Part shown: piece after piece, positions 17,861 to 31,249 of the stretch
Position numbering within the stretch: the stretch's first letter is position 1
How the letters are laid out: each line of letters opens with the position of its first letter
Assembly (NCBI GenBank): GCA_914767715.1
Contig: OU612067.1
Coordinates: 1,178,001 to 1,242,000 of the forward strand
Source: Membranipora membranacea
Taxonomy: Eukaryota > Bryozoa > Gymnolaemata > Cheilostomatida > Membraniporidae
Direction of reading: 5' to 3'
DNA length: 64,000 bases
Made by a program: the position numbers and the translations under genes
Notes under the pieces: generated by a model
Database searches by the model: none
What the model was told of the DNA's origin: nothing
The model's input: the letters and a program-made list of their open reading frames with translations, nothing else

Positions 17861-19978
17861 GGTTGTGTATGAGTGGCCTGTTTCTACTGAGGAAAATCAC
17901 ATGCAGTGCAACTCCACTATTTTCACAACCAAAGATGGCGTAAGGCGGCAAGGTGATCATGTGACAACATGGTTTTCTAATTATTTTTATTTACTCGAGT
18001 TGTCTTCTCATTTTAATAGCAGATCAAACTAACTTGCTGCTAGCTATCCGCTATCAAAGCCCATAAAACGTGTTATCCAAAAACAAGATAGTATCCTTGA
18101 TTATGTTATTGATGTGTGTAACCCCTTGCTGATGCACATAAATGTGATATCGATCAAACCATGCTGCCATAGTTCAGCTGATTTTAACAGTATATTGATT
18201 TCATACTATGGATGACAGATTGGTGCTAAATGAGGTTCGATAGTTGCGATAATCAAGGAGCAACAGCGTTACCCACTGCTATAATGAGATCAATAGTTAC
18301 TATCTTGCTGTGATCATTCTCCCTGCTGTGATGGCTTTTGTAAATACTAATATCATTTCTAATTATTTGTCATTCAATAACAGAGAATATCTGGTCATAA
18401 GTCGGTAACCATAATTAGTGTACCAGTTGCAAAATTTGGTAAAATATATCACTGGTGGGTCAATGGGAGTTCATTGGGTGGATGATGGATGTACACTCAC
18501 ACTCTGAATCTCACAGATATTATATTATATACAGTATTAGGGGCAGATGATGGAATCAATGAACTAAACCTTAGTTCATTGATGGAATCTAGGTTTTGAG
18601 TTAGTTAGTTTTGGTTAGTTTCCACTTATACAAGCCTAGAGCAATGACTTATTGTGTACTGCGTTTTGATAATTCAGCAGACACTATGGCATAGACAGTT
18701 ACATAGTCACCAACAGCATCAGTATTCTACAACACCCTAATCTTATTCAGTTTGAACACAGAGCGACGCTTGGGTTTAAATTATATTGTAGTAAATCTTA
18801 ATTAATTTCAGTTGATTGTAAGATTGTAAGTGCCCATGTTGAATACCAATCGGCATCGTAAATTTTTCCTTCTACAATATAATCGGAAGTTCATCGCCCA
18901 AAGCATATGCTCCAGCTAGTATTGTGAGAGCGTCTTAGGCACAAATCTATTGTTGTGTTATACAATAGATTGGGCAGCAGATAATCCAACTCAATTACTT
19001 GATTTACTTTTATGATCTTGTAATCAATATTATAATCAGTACAATATAAATTGTTTGTTATTTTATATCAACATAGAGGCACATAAACTCAGCGGTGAGT
19101 ATTCTTACAAGGTCAGCCATAGTGAAGTTGACTCCTAGCTGCTGAGCAGATCTCCCATGTAAGTTACATCGTCTATATTCATTCTTTCCATCAGTTGAGT
19201 ACATACATTACTTACATACTATCTTGTCGTTCATGTTGCTGTAGTAGAGATACCATATAGGGCCATATAGTGTAAGGTTTTATGTTTACTGCTCAGTATG
19301 ACCAAAGACAAGACATACTGATACTAAACTAAGAATACTCATCATATTACCATGCAAAATAAAATGGGTTTGGATTCTGCAAGTTTACAATTATCCAATT
19401 GTGTGAGATAGTGCATAGGTTTCTCAGACACAAGATGCTGAAGATTTTCTTTGACAACATTGGTAGTCTCGGTGTTAAAATGAGTGTTTTGAGGTATATG
19501 TCTGTGCGCTCAGATTTAATCATAATAGATTGATGTTTTTTTCGGCTCTTGTATCTTCTATGTGAGTCAGACTGCTGTGAATATTTTACCTTTTAAATAT
19601 TGATAATAGAGGCTAAGATTTGCTAATTCCTATCCTATAACTATAATCACCAGAAGGCTTCATGCTAGAGATTAGAATCGCTTGGTGCAAGTTTTAATTT
19701 TTTGGCTTCTTTTGTGTCTATTAACATTTAATGCTTTTCATCTTCAGAGTCAATCACTCAAAAAATGTGCAAACGGGCAATATAGTACATACATGTTGCG
19801 TTTGATTGTGGTGGTCATTTGCTTAATTCCTCTGAGAAAATTAGGCTGATATAAACTTTGTCACAAAACAGTCTGTGTTTTTCTTTACCTCTCTAGATTA
19901 GCTGGTGCACATATCACTAAACATAAGCTGATATAAAGCTGAAAGCTAAGTAGATTTTCTCATCGATGAACAGGAACC
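17861..19978. other. Divergent intergenic region between SRSF10-like and receptor genes
   Basis: This contains the upstream regions of both genes. I see no coding exon. A 12-bp inverted repeat TCAATGAACTAA/TTAGTTCATTGA lies near 18555-18585. No convincing promoter motif is visible. Confidence 0.45.
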
Positions 19979-22900
19979 ATGAATCTATTGTCGACTATAA
20001 CAGGTAAGTCCCTAACTCCTTATAATCCACAGGATATTATTAGACTGGATATATTGATCACTGAATTCAGATAAGTCATAAAAACTTGGTAATATAGCAT
20101 GTGTTGATTTAGTGTTTGTGTAGCTTTGTTTTTTTTAAGATCACGTCTAATTTAGATACTGGTGAGATGAGGGCTGCAAGTGGAGAGGAGGGGAAATATT
20201 GAATGAGACCAGGAGATCCTCTAGGTGCCATACGGAGTTTTTTTAGATGTTGCCAAACTTTAAGATAGATGAATAGTTTTCAACATTCCATAGCCAATAT
20301 TGCTTTCCATTCAACAAAAGTCAGATGGTCTGCCCACATCTGGAATTGGCTGCTTACACAAGTAGAATCAACTAAGGAGTTAGAGACTCTAACCACTTGA
20401 ATCCACATACTCCATCAATATCTTGAGTTTCATTCGAGTTTTGCAAGGCTTTAATTGACAGCATGTTGTGCGGTCTTGATTGACAGCGTTTTGTGTGGTC
20501 TTGATTTCAAGCATGTTGTGTGTTCTCGTTTGAAAACATGTAGTGTGGTCTCAATTGAAAGCATGTTTTGTGGTCTTATTTGACAGCATGTTGTTTGGTC
20601 CTATTTGACAGCAGGTTGTGTGGTCTTACTTATCTCCTGTCACTGGATGACCACAGTAGACTGTAACCCTGATGCTAAGAGACTTTATGTGGATCTGTTG
20701 GTGAACAGCTCATATAACAAACTCATCAGACCAGTCGCCAAGGTCAAGGACACATTGACTGTAAAACTCGGCCTGAGGCTGTCACAACTAATCGGTGTGG
20801 TAAGTTTGCCATCAGTATTTCTTATTCAATGTGTTGATATCAGGGACCACAGGCCTTTTCTTATTTGCATAAAAACCAGAGGTGGTGTGCCCCAGTGGAT
20901 CGAGGCCTTGACTGCTGAGGTAGCCCACCTCTAGACTTGCACAAAGTACAGAAGACCTGTGTCAGGGACCCGTACTTTAATGACAGGTACGTCAAACAAA
21001 TAAATAAATATATATAGCTCAAAGAGAATTTAAAACCAGCATGAAATCTTTGAAAACTATATCACAGGTATAGATTTCATCTAAATTTAGCCAGCAATCA
21101 CTCGTTTAGCCAGCAATCACTCGTTTAGCCAGCAATCACTCGTTTAGCCAGCAATCACTCGTTTAGCCAGCAATCACTCGTTTAGCCAGCAATCACTTGT
21201 TTAGCTATGAATTTGAGATCACCTCATAGAATGATTTATTTGTTTACATATCAGGCAAACATTTGTTTGTAGGACGAGAAGAATCAGATCATGACAACCA
21301 ATGTGTGGCTTAGTCAGGTGGGTACGCTGTCAGTACGAATCAGCTGGTAAATCATTATTATATACTTACTATGATATAATCATTGTAATGCCTCTTTTCC
21401 ATGACAAACTTTGTAATCTTTAGATGTCATCAAATGGATGAGAGTGTCTTTGATAATCTCACCTTATAATATAATTATTCATTTAACCAACTACCGACTG
21501 CTAACCAAATTTGTTTTTTTCCCAATCTATGTTAAATTTAAGAGTTGTCTGCACTTTTTGTGTGAGAGTACAACTACCAGATTTCTTTTCAATAGCTAGT
21601 GACAAATTATTTGTCTAAATGGTCAATCATTTCTTAGTCTGACTAAAAATGAATGACATACATAGCTGGATTTTGATTATTCCTTGGATGCTGAGCAACA
21701 TCTTGTGATGTACGATTTAACATGTTTAACCCCAATCCACTTATAGTAAAATGACCCGACATTCTTGGCTCCATAACTGGAGCGCAGTTTTAAACCCCCA
21801 TGCTTAACCTCGACCACTTAAGTAGAGTGATTGATTGAGAAGACTACATATTTTGTAACAGTCATGTTTGTGATGTTTAGGAGTGGGTGGATTTGAACTT
21901 GAGATGGAACGAGACTGCATATGGGGGTGTCAGGGTTCTAAATGTTCCTTCCGAAGAGTTGTGGCTTCCTGATATTGTGCTTTATAACAAGTGAGTGGTT
22001 TTGAGGTTTGTCTAACACTGTCTGAGATATTCATACCCAGCTTTGTGTTGCCCATTGAAATCAGAGGCAATTGATCTGGGATCCTGTCTCCACCCTTCAA
22101 ATATACCTCAGCAACTTGTTCATGGTTCACTCTTTGATCTGTTGCCGCAAGTAGTTCTGTTTTTGAGGTATGAAGTAATTTATTTTTTATTACTGTAATA
22201 TCAAAAAAATAAAATTCCAGTTAATTTGTGTCTCATCAAGCCCACACCCAAGTGTATACTGAACTAAGCTAGTAATAATAGTTCTGTAGATTGAGTGAGC
22301 TAATCAAACACTTTCCTTCTTCTCTCACCTGTTTATTTCTGAGGTTATCACTGAGAGCCGAACTATTGTTTGTTGTGTTTGTGTTACATTCTGTTTGATA
22401 GCGCTACGAGTGATCCATGTAAGATGCTGAATGTGAGAACCGAAGAGAACAGATTTCTGTTATGTTTTATCGATTATTATTTTTTTGGGAGTCCTGTCCT
22501 CTTTATAATTTACAGGAGTGGATTGATACCAAATTAAAATGGAACCCCAGTGACTACGGAGGGGTCGACCATCTTTACGTTCCTGCTGAGGACCTGTGGA
22601 AACCCGACATAGTACTGTACAATAAGTATGAAATGCATTTTCATGAATACACCAGTTGCAAGATTCTATATACTTCCTGTATATTTACTTATATTTGGAT
22701 TTAACCGATGATGGATGTTATCATATTTTCTGTTGAGCTGTATCCTACTGAAATATGTCAGTAGATCTCCCATATACTGGATAGTCCTATGTTTCGTACC
22801 TTTATGTGAGTTTTAGTGCTGATGGAAACTATCAAGTGACGCTAATGACAAAGGCTACCCTTCACTCTAATGGCCGTGTAGTTTGGGAGCCTCCTGCTAT

Positions 22901-25610
22901 CTACAAGAGCTCCTGTAACATCGATGTCGAGTACTTCCCTTTTGATGTACAGACATGCAGTATGAAGTTCAGCTCTTGGACTTATGACGGCTTCCTGGTG
23001 AGAGTTCTTATCTTTATATCCTGTGAATTTGTTGCCTTTCCAAGGACCTTGGTGGAGTGAATGTTAGCTAGTTTTGGGGTGGCTCTATCTCAGCTAGCAC
23101 ACAGTTTTGGCTAGTTGAGGTGGGAGTCTATAAATAAAAGAAGGGGAGTAAATGTTAGCTTTAAATTTATCTACGTCAAGCTTTTTGCAAAATGTGAGAA
23201 TTTTCCCTCCTGTGAATACCTTACTCCTCAACGGTATGGACAGAAGAGACAACTCACTACAATAATAACTAAACAGAGACAGTGTCACTGAATAAAATAA
23301 GAAATGTTTGATTCCCTTTACACATTACTGTGTCGTTGATTGACCAGGTTATTGATGTTGCAGGTTGATCTGAAACACATAAACCAGGCAGATATTGATG
23401 GTGAAGTAGACATACCAATGGCTATGGACCTGTCAGGGTATTACAGATCCTTTATCTGGGATATACTATCAGTTCCCGCTCGTAGGAACGAAGTTTACTA
23501 TCCGTGCTGTCCTGAGTTCTATCCAGATGTAACATTTACAATAACAATCAGACGGAAAACACTATTCTATACAGTGAACCTGATTATACCGTGTGTAGCC
23601 ATCTCTTTCCTCACAGTACTCGTATTTTATCTCCCCTCGGACTCCGGAGAAAAGATAACTCTGTGTATATCTATTCTTCTCTCACTGACTGTGTTCTTTC
23701 TGCTGCTTAGTGACCTGATCCCGCCCACATCTCTCGTCGTGCCTCTCATTGGAAAATATCTACTGTTTACTATGATTCTAGTGACACTCTCTATCATAAT
23801 CACTGTGGTTGTTCTGAACATTCATAACCGCTCATCTAACATGCACACAATGTCGCATTGGGTGAGGAGGGTGTTCCTCAGCATTCTTCCAAGGCTACTA
23901 CTGATGAAGCGCCCTATGATGACCTCACAAGAAACTCCTACTAAGAAGAAACAAAAACCTGAGTCCAAAAACGGCTGCAAACAAGACACCAGGTGAGCCT
24001 GTTTATTACGCAAAAAATATCATGATGACATGAATCCAGGAGCTATATTCTCTATCAATTTAAACCCAGCTTTTTATTGCACGTTACATTCAGATCTTCT
24101 CTGAGCATGCAGAGCACGTATTTTCATGCTCACATCTAATAACAATCTGCCAAAACTGTCATTGACTGTACAGAAATGTTCATAATCTTCACTGTTTGTT
24201 GTTTTTGGCTGTATGGATAATTTCCTCTTATGTTATGCTATAGCGGTCAGTCCTACCCGCTACTGCACCAAAATATTTCCTTATACTGCAGGAGATGCTG
24301 TTCACTTCTCAACTTTTTACAATTTTCAGATTAAATGGTGAGGAAGAGAGTTTGTTGCCTCCGGGTAGCAAGATCTCTTCTACTCAGCGTCGGCCTGATA
24401 TAAGATCAGATCTGTACAGACAGACGGGTAGAGAGAAGAGGAGGAAGTACAACCTCTCGCCCGAGATAGAGAGAGCCATGGTCGGGGTTAAGTTTATAGC
24501 TGATCACCTCAAGGATGAAGATTCAGATGAACAGGTAGGATAAACAAGCATCATAATATATATCTGAACTTCCGCCTTAAACTCACACTTATCAGGCTTG
24601 TTACTCCTCTTTTGTTCAGGCTGAGAATCCTTACCCAGTTTGCACATGTGCAAGCAAAGTCTCAGGTTCATTATCATTGACATTCTTGTCTGAGAAGCTG
24701 AGCGACCTGCAACTGGAAATGTTATCTTCCAGAGGTAAAATCTATGCAGGTCAATTGGTCCACTTCCTGACACTGTTGGTACAATGACAAGAGACTCAGA
24801 GTCAATCTGCTAACAGAGAATCTGTTGTTGAACAGCGACTCAAGACCAAGGCTCTGAGAATAACCACCAGTGATACCGACCCAGTATTGACGTTTGACAT
24901 GCTACCATCTGGTCGGTTTCGTGCTTTAAAAGCACGTATAAATCTGAGGCGTAACTGTTTCCGTGCCATTGCAATGAATACATTGAACAAATAAATCTTA
25001 GTCTATGATTTTTCCACTTTTATTTTTTTCTATTTATACCTGCATTTTATGAGCTCATTTTACAGTTTTATCAGCAGTCCAGCAATTTTATTTATCAGTA
25101 GTGATATAATAAAGGTACATACAATCCACACAATCTCACATACATTAAGTCTGCCAATAGTTCTCTGACCAAGAAAATCTATCATGACTAACCATCACCT
25201 GATTTACTGCTCGAGTTATTCAGGTCGGTTAGCCTTAGTTCTAAAAACTGTCAAGCAGGCACAGAGAGGTGATCTCCTTCATAGCTAAAGATCCAGAAAG
25301 TCATTAATGTTTCATTGTTTGAAGAACTTGAATTTGTCGATCAAAAGACAGAAAAATGCCTGTGGTCTGTAACGCATTCCACCTGCATTGCATGCTTCTA
25401 TTTATAGAATCCACTACTTGTTCTAAATTTAGACATGAATACTAATTCTATTTATAGATATTGGAAGACTGGAAGTACGTTGCTATGGTGATAGACAGAC
25501 TGTTCCTGTGGATATTCACCACTGCTTGTATTGTTGGAACATTCGGTATTATCTTACAAGCTCCCACTATATATGACGACACAAAACCTCTAGATGTGGG
25601 CATTGATTAA
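19979..25610 (+). CDS. Nicotinic acetylcholine receptor alpha subunit
   Basis: A pentameric cation-channel subunit gated by acetylcholine. Exons: 19979-20003, 20615-20799, 21273-21317, then 21881-21990 or 22516-22625 (alternatives), 22817-22997, 23364-23992, 24330-24534, 25458-25610; either form gives 510 residues. Exons 1-2 make a signal peptide ([17 protein letters not shown]). The Cys-loop pair is 13 residues apart ([15 protein letters not shown], about 152-166). The binding-site aromatics are present: NVWL (loop D), LYN (A), SSWTYDG (B) and [11 protein letters not shown] (C). The vicinal Cys pair at about 230-231 defines an alpha subunit. TM1-TM3 follow; GEK before TM2 predicts cation selectivity. 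A basic intracellular loop and TM4 ([16 protein letters not shown]) end the protein. Related animal receptors act at synapses or in sensory and secretory cells; which paralog this is cannot be decided here. Confidence 0.93.
20457..20631 (+). repeat. Minisatellite, 25-bp unit, 7 copies, overlapping receptor exon 2
   Basis: The consensus is roughly GACAGCATGTTGTGTGGTCTTGATT, with copies starting every 25 bases from 20457. The last copy (20607-20631) holds the exon 2 acceptor (AG at 20613-20614) and the first 17 coding bases, which encode the start of the signal-peptide core (CVVLL). Confidence 0.85.
21086..21199 (+). repeat. Minisatellite, 19-bp unit, 6 copies
   Basis: TTTAGCCAGCAATCACTCG is repeated six times almost perfectly in the receptor intron before exon 3. 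Confidence 0.95.
21881..21990 (+). CDS. Alternative exon 4a of the nicotinic receptor
   Basis: The exon has a GT-AG border, 110 bases, entering in phase 0 and leaving in phase 2 exactly like the exon at 22516. It encodes [17 protein letters not shown], then a segment ending [10 protein letters not shown]. About 23 of 37 residues match exon 4b. It covers the segment between loop D and loop A of the extracellular domain. Using both exons in series would break the frame, so they should be mutually exclusive. Confidence 0.8.
22516..22625 (+). CDS. Alternative exon 4b of the nicotinic receptor
   Basis: The same length (110 bases), phase and position in the protein as exon 4a. It encodes [17 protein letters not shown], then a segment ending [10 protein letters not shown]. 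The LWKPD form is the commoner one in animal receptors, so this may be the default copy. Donor AA|GTATGA. Confidence 0.82.
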
Positions 25611-28600
25611 TATCCTGGTGACTTTACCTTCACAGTGCACTGTATTATGGGGTTGAAGGGCCAGAGGAACGGAGGGCACGAGGGGGTATGGGGGATGGGG
25701 GTCGGTGGGATCGGGTATGCTGCAAACTAATATGTTATTATGAGTCTTGCATTATAGGGATGACTGACCAAGTAATGTTATTAATATAATTTATTTGATA
25801 TTTATTATAAATGTATTGCATTGACAACACTTAAAGAAATGAAAGGATGCTTAGTACTGATGCTGCCTGCTTGTATAAAGTTTAAAGCATCAGATTGAAG
25901 TAAGATGTCATATTAGCTTCCCTGATCCTTTCCAAATTTTAAATTTTTTTACAGTATTCCATCTAAATCTTTCTAGATTAAATAATAATTAATCTTTGTC
26001 ATTTTCACTTGAGATATTGCCCCAACTGATAGCGTCTTTATCATATAAGGAAATACAATCTGAGGGGGGATTTAATGGAACGAAGGCTCAACAATGGATT
26101 GTTTGTATCAAGATTCCATGGATGTTTTTTTCTCTGCATGAGAAATTTTATGTATGTAATGTCAACAGGCTATCTTTAATTTGAGTGAAAAGTCAGTTTT
26201 TTTTCCAAATTAAATCATACAAAAAGGATCGCACAATGCGTGGTAATCTCATCAAAACAGAAACGGGGGGGGGGGGGGGGGTGGATAAGTCTGAGTCAGA
26301 ATGCTCAGAGAAGCAGAATCAAATTGAGCGCATACTATAAGAGGTATCAACTTTGATAACTGCTAACTAATTCTATATCTAACTGCCTATATATGCTTTG
26401 TTTCCTGTTTGTTGTTTGGTATATGATTATACCATGATAGCGGAATAACAAGATCTCATAAATTTCATCATCGTCATTATTGATGTTTGTTTGTCATATA
26501 ACCCAAGCTTTATACTGGCTTCATACATCAACTTATTCCGTCATAACAAGTAGTAATATTCTTTGGTCATAACACCGAGAATATTAATATCTGGTAGCTG
26601 TATAAACCTTGGAATGAATGATTAGTGACATATGTGATATCGTCATCACTGGAGAGATACTTTTCTGAGAAACAAGGTCATGTGGTTTTAAATCAATCTA
26701 TTGCCACATCCCAGCAGTTAATTCAATCACAGAATGTCCATCGCAAAAACAAACGGACCATAAAATCATCAATGGTATGTGAATAAGGAAAAAAAGTTGG
26801 CTCACATTCCGACATGACTTATATTATTCTGTACTTCATGCTTTCACTCTACAGAAGGCGCAGTAGCCTACACTTATGATATGATTTGATCAAGAAAAGT
26901 CATAAATATCAATCTGTATTCGATCATGAAGAAGATTTCTAACGACGAAGGCTAATCATGAGATAGTATGGGCTAGTATAGTATAGTATAGTATAGTATG
27001 AGATAATAGAAAAAATGATTCGTATTGACAGGTATATGGCTATATTTTCAGCTATTCCTTGTAAATATAGCAATAAAACTCTGAGACAAGCCATGATTCC
27101 TCAAGAGGTACAATATGACTGACTATAGCTGTTAACTCGGATCCTCTAAGCGCTCAGACTGCTGCGAGAGCCACTTTGTGACATTACATATCAACCATTC
27201 CTTCCTCCAGTAAAACAGCCCTTCTGTTTATATCTAAGAATTGACAGACAGAAAAATCATTATAGCTTGGCAGGCTCATCAGTCAGTCATCACAGGGACA
27301 ATCTATAAAAGGAATGGTGAGAGGAGATGAATGCTGTGAGATCTGGGATGGTTGTAATGTCTTCATCTCATACCGTGAATGTTCAACACCATTCACCCTC
27401 CCACCACTAGCTGATACCCTCCTATCACGCCCGTAACCTGAACGTCTGTGCCATCTGGTGGCAGGGTGATATCGCAGAAATCAGGTACCACGGTGACAAA
27501 CAGCTTTTTTAATAACCCTCTGCCATCACAGAGCGAACAATCTAGTTCCAGCTGGTATTATGATAAGCCTGTCATGTGTTTGTAATATGAGCCAAGCAGA
27601 GAGTAGCCGGCTCAGTGGTTTTCTTAAGTGATTCTCCGTTTATTTCTCATACTATGATGTTTTGGGCTGTTATATGATCTTGTTGATTGTTGTGGTCGAA
27701 TTTATACTTGTACTGGGTTGCACTTCGGAAGCGGAATTCTCAATATCAAACTCATCGATTGTTTCGGATAAGACTCAGAAGATTAAAATAACTTAATTGA
27801 CTACAAAGGATGGTGCTCCGATTTGTTAGACCAAAACCTAGTATGGCCCCCTGAATATACTACTAAGTTGCAAGGAGATGGACTCCGATCAGCGAAAAAG
27901 GACATCTACACTTTATGAAAACCGGCAATAAATAAACTAAATCATTGGAACCCAATACCTTCAACTCCTTATTTTATCATAAAGTAATCCTTAGGCTTTG
28001 GACTCAAGATAAGCCAACTCTGAGGCTCACCAATACAGGTGATTTCACGCATGTTAGTTAGGGGGAGAGTTTTTTCCCTGCTGGGTTTTCCAGACTTGGA
28101 TCATAAATGCTGTAATTAAGGATGAGATGATGTTCCACTATCAACCAAGCATAGAATCACAGAGTAAGGATATATATCCTTACTAGAATGATAGAGGCCT
28201 TACTTTACAATGTATCCTGTAATTTGTTATAATTTGTAGTTTATAGCTGAAGGTATTTATGGACAAATGACTGCATTTCTAAAATTGCTGGTTAGAATAC
28301 CCAGATGTTTATCAGCGTTGAGTGGATCGCTAAGTTCCTTGTATTACATAATCACTGAGGATCTTATCGAGGCTGTTTTTGCACACTGCTGGCAGGTTGA
28401 AATTGCAGCTTACCACTCTCCCACTTGAAAGGAAACTAGCATGGATTAACTTCCGCATATGATGTAAAGTTTAAGAAATAAAGGCAAGAAGCCAGAGATT
28501 TTGTTGGCCGCTCCGGAGAGAGTGTTAGATCCGCTGTGAGAGATTTTAATATACCTACACTCAAATCAAAATCTCACTGTTAAAATGTGAATTACATGAT

Positions 28601-29620
28601 GGATAATTTACTTTCAGCACCCCTGGACCTCTTTAATTTCCTTTTTCTTGGGCAAAGTTCCAACTTACAAATAGGAAGCTTGTTCGATCACGTTAGAGCC
28701 TTGTCATCAGAATTTTCTCTCGGTTTGATTTCAGCAGGAATACTTCTGGTTCGCGGTGAGCTCACACTCAAAGTGTTCTATAATTACTTTACAAATTAGA
28801 GCAGAAGGAAGTAGTCTGTCGCCACATCGGTCTGTTGTTATCTTCTTCTGTCTGCTCAACTTTTGGCAGCTAGCTCCGCACAGGGACCTGCCTGACAATC
28901 TTAAAGCTCACGTCTAAAAGCAAGTTAATTGTGGTCACCAGACTAGATGAATTGTCCAATGTGAGATGAGAGCTAACAGTTTCTATCATACTCACATTAG
29001 TCCGATGGCAGCCACAGCTAAAAGTAAAACATTGCCAGGGTAAGGCTTGCCAGTTGTTTCTGGTAAACAAATTTTTTGAGTTGACTGCAATGGTGCGTGA
29101 TAATGTACCTTGTATAACATTGCCCGATGAGAGGATAATTGCCAAATAATGCTCACGGCAAATTGGAAAACAAGCAATAATTAATTTCATTGTTTTAGAA
29201 CTTGCAAACTCAGACAGAACAAATCAGAATTAATGATTAGATGTATGAGTTTTCATTGACTTGCTGCCATTATTAGTCGAGAAACAGCCGAAATGGCTAC
29301 AATACAAACCAATATCTCCCACATATTATTACCAATTTCTCCATGTTGCCATCGCCTGGAAGGCAGGCATTGTATATTTGGATAGATCTAATTAAAATTA
29401 TTCCCTATTTGGAAATTGACTAAATTCCTACATGTGTTTCCTTCAATGATAGAATATCAATAGAATATCAATAGCTATAAATCGATGTTTTCTGAAAACA
29501 CTTATTTTATCTTTTTTTTTATTTCCTGCTTAATTTTTAACAAGGTCAAATTTTTATTTGGTTCCATACCACCACCCTGCCCCTCATTATAGTAACATCT
29601 ACCATATGAAAATTAAACAT

Positions 29621-29760
29621 GAGGCATCGATAAGAACGGCGTCACTGATAGAGGTATCACTAAGAGTGGCATCACTGATACAGGCATCGCTAAGAGCGCG
29701 CGGCATCACTGATACAGGCATCGCTAAGAGTGGCATCACTGATAGAGGCATCACTATCAG
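29621..29760 (+). repeat. Minisatellite, about 30-bp unit, 4.5 copies
   Basis: Units such as GAGGCATCACTAAGAGTGGC plus ATCACTGATA recur with mild divergence; one copy carries a 4-base insertion. Confidence 0.8.
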
Positions 29761-30489
29761 TGCGTGTCTGTATTGCGTTTTTGTTCTGTTTGTGACTTTT
29801 ATGATCTTGTGATTCACAGCTGAATTCTTGTAACCCAACTCTTCTCTACAAGGTTAACCTATTAATCATCAAATGTGCAATAAAGACTAAATTTGCTTCC
29901 CTGTTGCTAGTGCAGAAAACCAGATAAATATGATATAACAAATCTTCTCCTGCATATACACGATGAGAGGGTGATGTAGATCTATAAAATGATACCAGTA
30001 GAACATTGAGAACGAGTTTGTTCCCTCTGTGAATGCGCCACAGAGGGAACAAACTTCATCTATAGAACCAAGGAGTTGATAGAACATTGGTGATTTGAAC
30101 AGAGTTTCAAACCAGAGATATGCCAGACATAAACGATCTCCAAACCTTCACACGCACACGTTTATAGTTCTAAGGTGCCAACATTATAACCCAATCTGTA
30201 GCTTAGACAGCACACCAGGTCGCTATATGCTGTGATGGTGTGTGTGTGTTATGTACAATTAAAAGAAAATTCAAAGTGGTATCAATAGGCTCCATTTTCA
30301 ATTACACTTTTCCTATTGCAATCAAAGGGTCAAAGGGTCACTTTAACATCTTGGATGTTAGCCGGGGGGGGGGGGGGTGTGATAGGCTATCCATAATCTA
30401 GCATTTGACAACCATCGACATGTCAATTTTTTTACAGTGTTGATTAAAAAGGTTGATTAAAATCGGATGCCATATCGAAATATTATTTT

Positions 30490-30676
30490 CCTTAATGACA
30501 AGGCCGCAATGTCTGCGCCGGTTTTGCTCTCAGTAACTTTGCAGGCAGGTCGGAGCACACCTGGGGGCCAACCAAACCCCAATAGATGATGGGCTGCAGT
30601 GGTATTCGAACCCACGACCTTCATCACTTGCTTGTTGAAGACGGCGCTCTAACCAACTGAGCTACCTCCTACTCCT
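30490..30676 (-). repeat. tRNA-derived SINE
   Basis: On the - strand the head reads like a tRNA gene: box A TAGCTCAGTTGG (30664-30653) and box B GGTTCGAATAC (30612-30602). The region after box B runs into an unrelated tail (TTGGGGTTTGGTTGGCCCCC and on) instead of an acceptor stem plus T run. The cloverleaf is imperfect, so it is better called a SINE than a functional tRNA. The tail end is approximate. Confidence 0.65.
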
Positions 30677-31249
30677 AATTGTAAATACAGTCCCCATAGC
30701 GGTGTAACTAATCCCTGTAATACATTGTGTCTTGGTACTAGGTGCTCTATATTTGAATCATGAGCAATAATTTCTTGATCCAAAATACTATTACATCTCA
30801 TCCTATAATTAAAGTTTACTAAAAATTGAGCAATGCATGGCTATGTTATCATCGCTTACACTTATGAAAGACCTCAGCTTATTTGTTGTGTTAAAATTGT
30901 TATTCATTACAGGAACTGACAGTGAATCGGTGACATTAATATACTGGAACATGTTTACATGCATCATTGCTTGATGACACATCTCGTGCTACGCTATGGT
31001 AGTTATACGGCTCATTCAATCAGCAGACCTCAGTAGAGACACTCCACATTTCTACAAGCAGTCTTGCACAATAGCAGTTTAACAGTTGTTGATCAGTTGC
31101 AGTTATTAGTATAGCAGGTTTAGTCTGAATATTAGCTTCTGTCTCTTCAGCTTATAGTATTGAAATTTAAATTACATTTCAAGTTTTCAGAGTTCAACGC
31201 AAACCAACGAATGGTCAGACCAAAAGGATACCTATAACAAGCTACTGAA

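Larger units (their letters stand above)
25611..31249. other. Gene-poor region between receptor and MET-like genes
   Basis: I find no exon that links to a neighbour or carries a recognisable domain. The open frames at 28587-28799 and 28870-29190 have no family signature. Contents: a G-run at about 26264-26281 and another near 30364, a TATAG run near 26975, the minisatellite at 29621-29760 and a SINE at about 30490-30676. A palindrome AGTAAGGATATATATCCTTACT lies near 28165. Confidence 0.5.

Noticed and set aside
22402-22432. Possible extra exon after receptor exon 4a (AA|C GCT ACG AGT GAT CCA)
   Set aside because: It has a good acceptor and begins like the next exon (N-A), but neither possible donor gives the phase needed for 22817, and the rest does not resemble receptor sequence. 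It may be a decayed exon copy.
28587-29190. Open frames in the gene-poor region (70 and 106 codons)
   Set aside because: No conserved motif, no partner exons, and lengths expected by chance.
29599-29838. Protein-like repeat SVMPLLAMPVSVMP on the - strand
   Set aside because: It is the translation of the 30-bp minisatellite, whose unit happens to be a multiple of three.
30490-30676. Functional tRNA gene
   Set aside because: The box A/B pattern is present, but the anticodon arm and acceptor stem do not fold properly and the sequence continues into a SINE body.
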